NCBI RefSeq assembly: GCF_014653195.1 | Contig: NZ_BNAH01000007.1 | Coordinates: 62,263 to 126,262 of the forward strand | Origin: Thalassotalea profundi | Lineage (GTDB): Bacteria; Pseudomonadota; Gammaproteobacteria; Enterobacterales; Alteromonadaceae | Length of the DNA: 64,000 bases | Direction of reading: 5' to 3' | Part shown: piece after piece, positions 62,752-64,000 of the stretch | How the letters are laid out: every line of letters begins with the position of its first letter | How positions within the stretch are numbered: position 1 is the stretch's first letter | The notes under the pieces: model-generated | Seen by the model: only the letters and a program-made list of their open reading frames with translations | What the model was told of the DNA's origin: nothing | The model's database searches: none | Position numbers and translations under genes: made by a program

Positions 62752-63777
62752 ATGACGTTTATACGGCACTTAATTTGGCTGTTTGCATTATTAATAATTT
62801 CTCCTGTTAAAGCGCAAATTGCTGGAGATACTACTCCTACCGATGTTATTACTACCCCTATTAGTTTTGAAAAAAAGAGTAGTCGTGTTGAAGCGGTTGG
62901 TACAGCAGAGGCTATCCGTTCCGTCGTTTTATTTTCCGCCGTTGCTGATAAAGTTACAAAAGTAAACTTTATTCCAGGTCAGTTCGTAAACGAAAAAGAT
63001 GTTTTATTGGAGTTAGATTCTCGTCGTCAAAAAGTTGCGTTGGAGCGTGTGACAATACAATTAGCAGATGCTGAACGTACTGTGACTCGTTTGGAAGAAA
63101 GTCGAAAAAGAGAAGCTATTGCTCAAAGTGTTCTAGATGACGCAATAACGGCTCGTGACTTACTTAAGGTTCAATTAATTGAAGTTAAAACTGAATTAGA
63201 AGATAGAATGGTAAGAGCACCATTTTCTGGTGTTGTCGGTTTAACTGATGTTGAACAAGGCGATCGTATAACTATACAAACGGCTATTACTACTATTGAT
63301 AATCGTGAACAATTGTTAATTAATTTTAATGCACCTGAAACTGCATTACCTATGTTACAAGGCAAATCGACTGTTGAGTTAGAACCTTGGCAAGCACAAG
63401 ACAAGCGTATTTCAGCTAATATTTTGGAAGTTGATTCCAGAATTAACCTTACAAACCGTAGTATTCGCGTTAGAGCATTGTTAGATAATCAATCAGACTT
63501 ATATCGTCCAGGTATGAGTTTTAGAGTGATTATGCAAATGTCTGGCGAAGAATATGCTGTTGTTCCGGAAGCAGCTTTAATGTGGGGAGCAACTAGTGCA
63601 TTTGTTTGGGTAGCTGCAGAGGGAAAGGCTAAAAAAATTGATGTGCAAATTCGCCAACGTTTAAGTGGCCGTCTTTTAGTCTCTGGGGAATTAAAAATGA
63701 ATGACAAATTGATTGTCGAAGGTGTTCAGAGTCTACGTGAAGGTCAAAATGTAAATGAATTAGGATCACAGGATTAA
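62752..63777 (+). CDS. RND efflux periplasmic adaptor (membrane fusion protein)
   Basis: A 341-residue HlyD/AcrA-type adaptor joining an inner-membrane RND pump to an outer-membrane channel. Signal peptide residues 1-21 (ending VKA; no lipobox). The first lipoyl half ends in PGQFVNEKDVLLELDSRR, then a helical hairpin (about 88-150) and the second lipoyl half (VRAPFSGVVGLTDVEQGDRI), followed by the beta-barrel and membrane-proximal domains. Four bases separate its stop from the pump gene. An AAGGA site precedes the ATG. Confidence 0.92.
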   Translation: MTFIRHLIWLFALLIISPVKAQIAGDTTPTDVITTPISFEKKSSRVEAVGTAEAIRSVVLFSAVADKVTKVNFIPGQFVNEKDVLLELDSRRQKVALERVTIQLADAERTVTRLEESRKREAIAQSVLDDAITARDLLKVQLIEVKTELEDRMVRAPFSGVVGLTDVEQGDRITIQTAITTIDNREQLLINFNAPETALPMLQGKSTVELEPWQAQDKRISANILEVDSRINLTNRSIRVRALLDNQSDLYRPGMSFRVIMQMSGEEYAVVPEAALMWGATSAFVWVAAEGKAKKIDVQIRQRLSGRLLVSGELKMNDKLIVEGVQSLREGQNVNELGSQD

Positions 63778-63781
63778 ACTT

Positions 63782-64000
63782 ATGAGCAAACCATTACCTC
63801 AAAATGACTTGCCTTCATTATCTATTCGTCGGCCCGTCTTAATCGTTGTTCTTAACTTACTCATTATTATTGCGGGATTAGCTGCATTTAATGCTATAGA
63901 AGTGCGTGAACTCCCTGATGTTGATCGACCAATAGTTTCTGTTACTGCCCATTTTCCGGGGGGATCTCCCGAAACTGTTGATACTGAAGTTACTAGTAAA
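63782..64000 (+). CDS. RND efflux permease, N-terminal part
   Basis: The first 73 codons of an RND transporter, cut by the window's right edge. After a short cytoplasmic start (SLSIRRPVLIVVLNLLII) the first transmembrane helix is clear, and the following ELPDVDRPIVSVTAHFPGGSPETVD is the hallmark of the hydrophobe/amphiphile efflux (HAE-1) porter domain. Substrate unknown. Confidence 0.93.
   Translation, partial: MSKPLPQNDLPSLSIRRPVLIVVLNLLIIIAGLAAFNAIEVRELPDVDRPIVSVTAHFPGGSPETVDTEVTSK

Noticed and set aside
1..64000. Mobile elements, CRISPR arrays, tRNA or phage genes
   Set aside because: No transposase or integrase, no regularly spaced repeats and no cloverleaf-like sequence was seen, so the accessory islands carry no visible transfer machinery.

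Overview
The window is AT-rich, densely coded DNA from a marine gammaproteobacterium, most likely Colwelliaceae (Colwellia/Thalassotalea type). The evidence is the gene order of the housekeeping blocks, the prpB-prpC-acnD-prpF form of the methylcitrate pathway, abundant TonB-dependent receptors and PL7 alginate lyases. I see no tRNA, rRNA, CRISPR array, insertion sequence or prophage gene. The species assignment is an inference.

Region 1 (1-13.2 kb) is a conserved core: a probable rluC end, a HAD phosphatase, a J-domain protein, a Maf-type pyrophosphatase, then yceD-rpmF-plsX-fabD-fabG-acpP-fabF-pabC-mltG-tmk-holB-pilZ-tatD. It links fatty acid synthesis, folate, peptidoglycan and DNA replication. 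One orphan periplasmic binding protein lies on the opposite strand. Hairpin terminators isolate acpP and sit just before pabC. Region 2 (13.2-20.6 kb) is the methylcitrate pathway for propionyl-CoA: a GntR/FCD regulator with a perfect operator palindrome, then prpB, prpC, acnD and prpF. Region 3 (20.6-26.5 kb) holds a SIMPL-domain protein, msrC, a small acidic protein, proQ, prc and convergent sbcB.

Region 4 (27-50.7 kb) is a large CoA-dependent catabolic island and the main point of interest. A seven-gene minus-strand operon (acyl-CoA dehydrogenase, APH-type kinase, SDR, acyl-CoA ligase, kappa-GST/HCCA-isomerase-like protein, SCP2-type thiolase, hotdog thioesterase) is divergent from a LysR regulator. 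A plus-strand arm follows: thiolase with an altered active site, PaaN-like aldehyde dehydrogenase, second SCP2-type thiolase, secreted tannase-family esterase, nitronate-monooxygenase-like flavoprotein, family III CoA-transferase, second acyl-CoA ligase, TonB-dependent receptor and carotenoid-oxygenase-family dioxygenase. A tandem-duplicated HxlR regulator closes it. The kinase/dehydrogenase pair resembles the LvaA/LvaC pair that converts 4-hydroxyacyl-CoA to 3-hydroxyacyl-CoA, and no enoyl-CoA hydratase is present. I infer import of an ester or alkene-containing plant/algal compound, ester hydrolysis, oxidative double-bond cleavage, CoA activation and an unusual beta-oxidation. Its propionyl-CoA could feed region 2.

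Region 5 (51.8-62.1 kb) is an alginate locus: two PL7 lyases (one a lipoprotein with an F5/8C-type module), a 1215-residue surface lipoprotein with VCBS domains and three related beta-sandwich-like units, and a Caulobacter-type TonB-dependent receptor. A TATTACCAAT-like box recurs in its non-coding gaps. The right edge (62.7-64 kb) is an RND efflux adaptor and the start of its permease.
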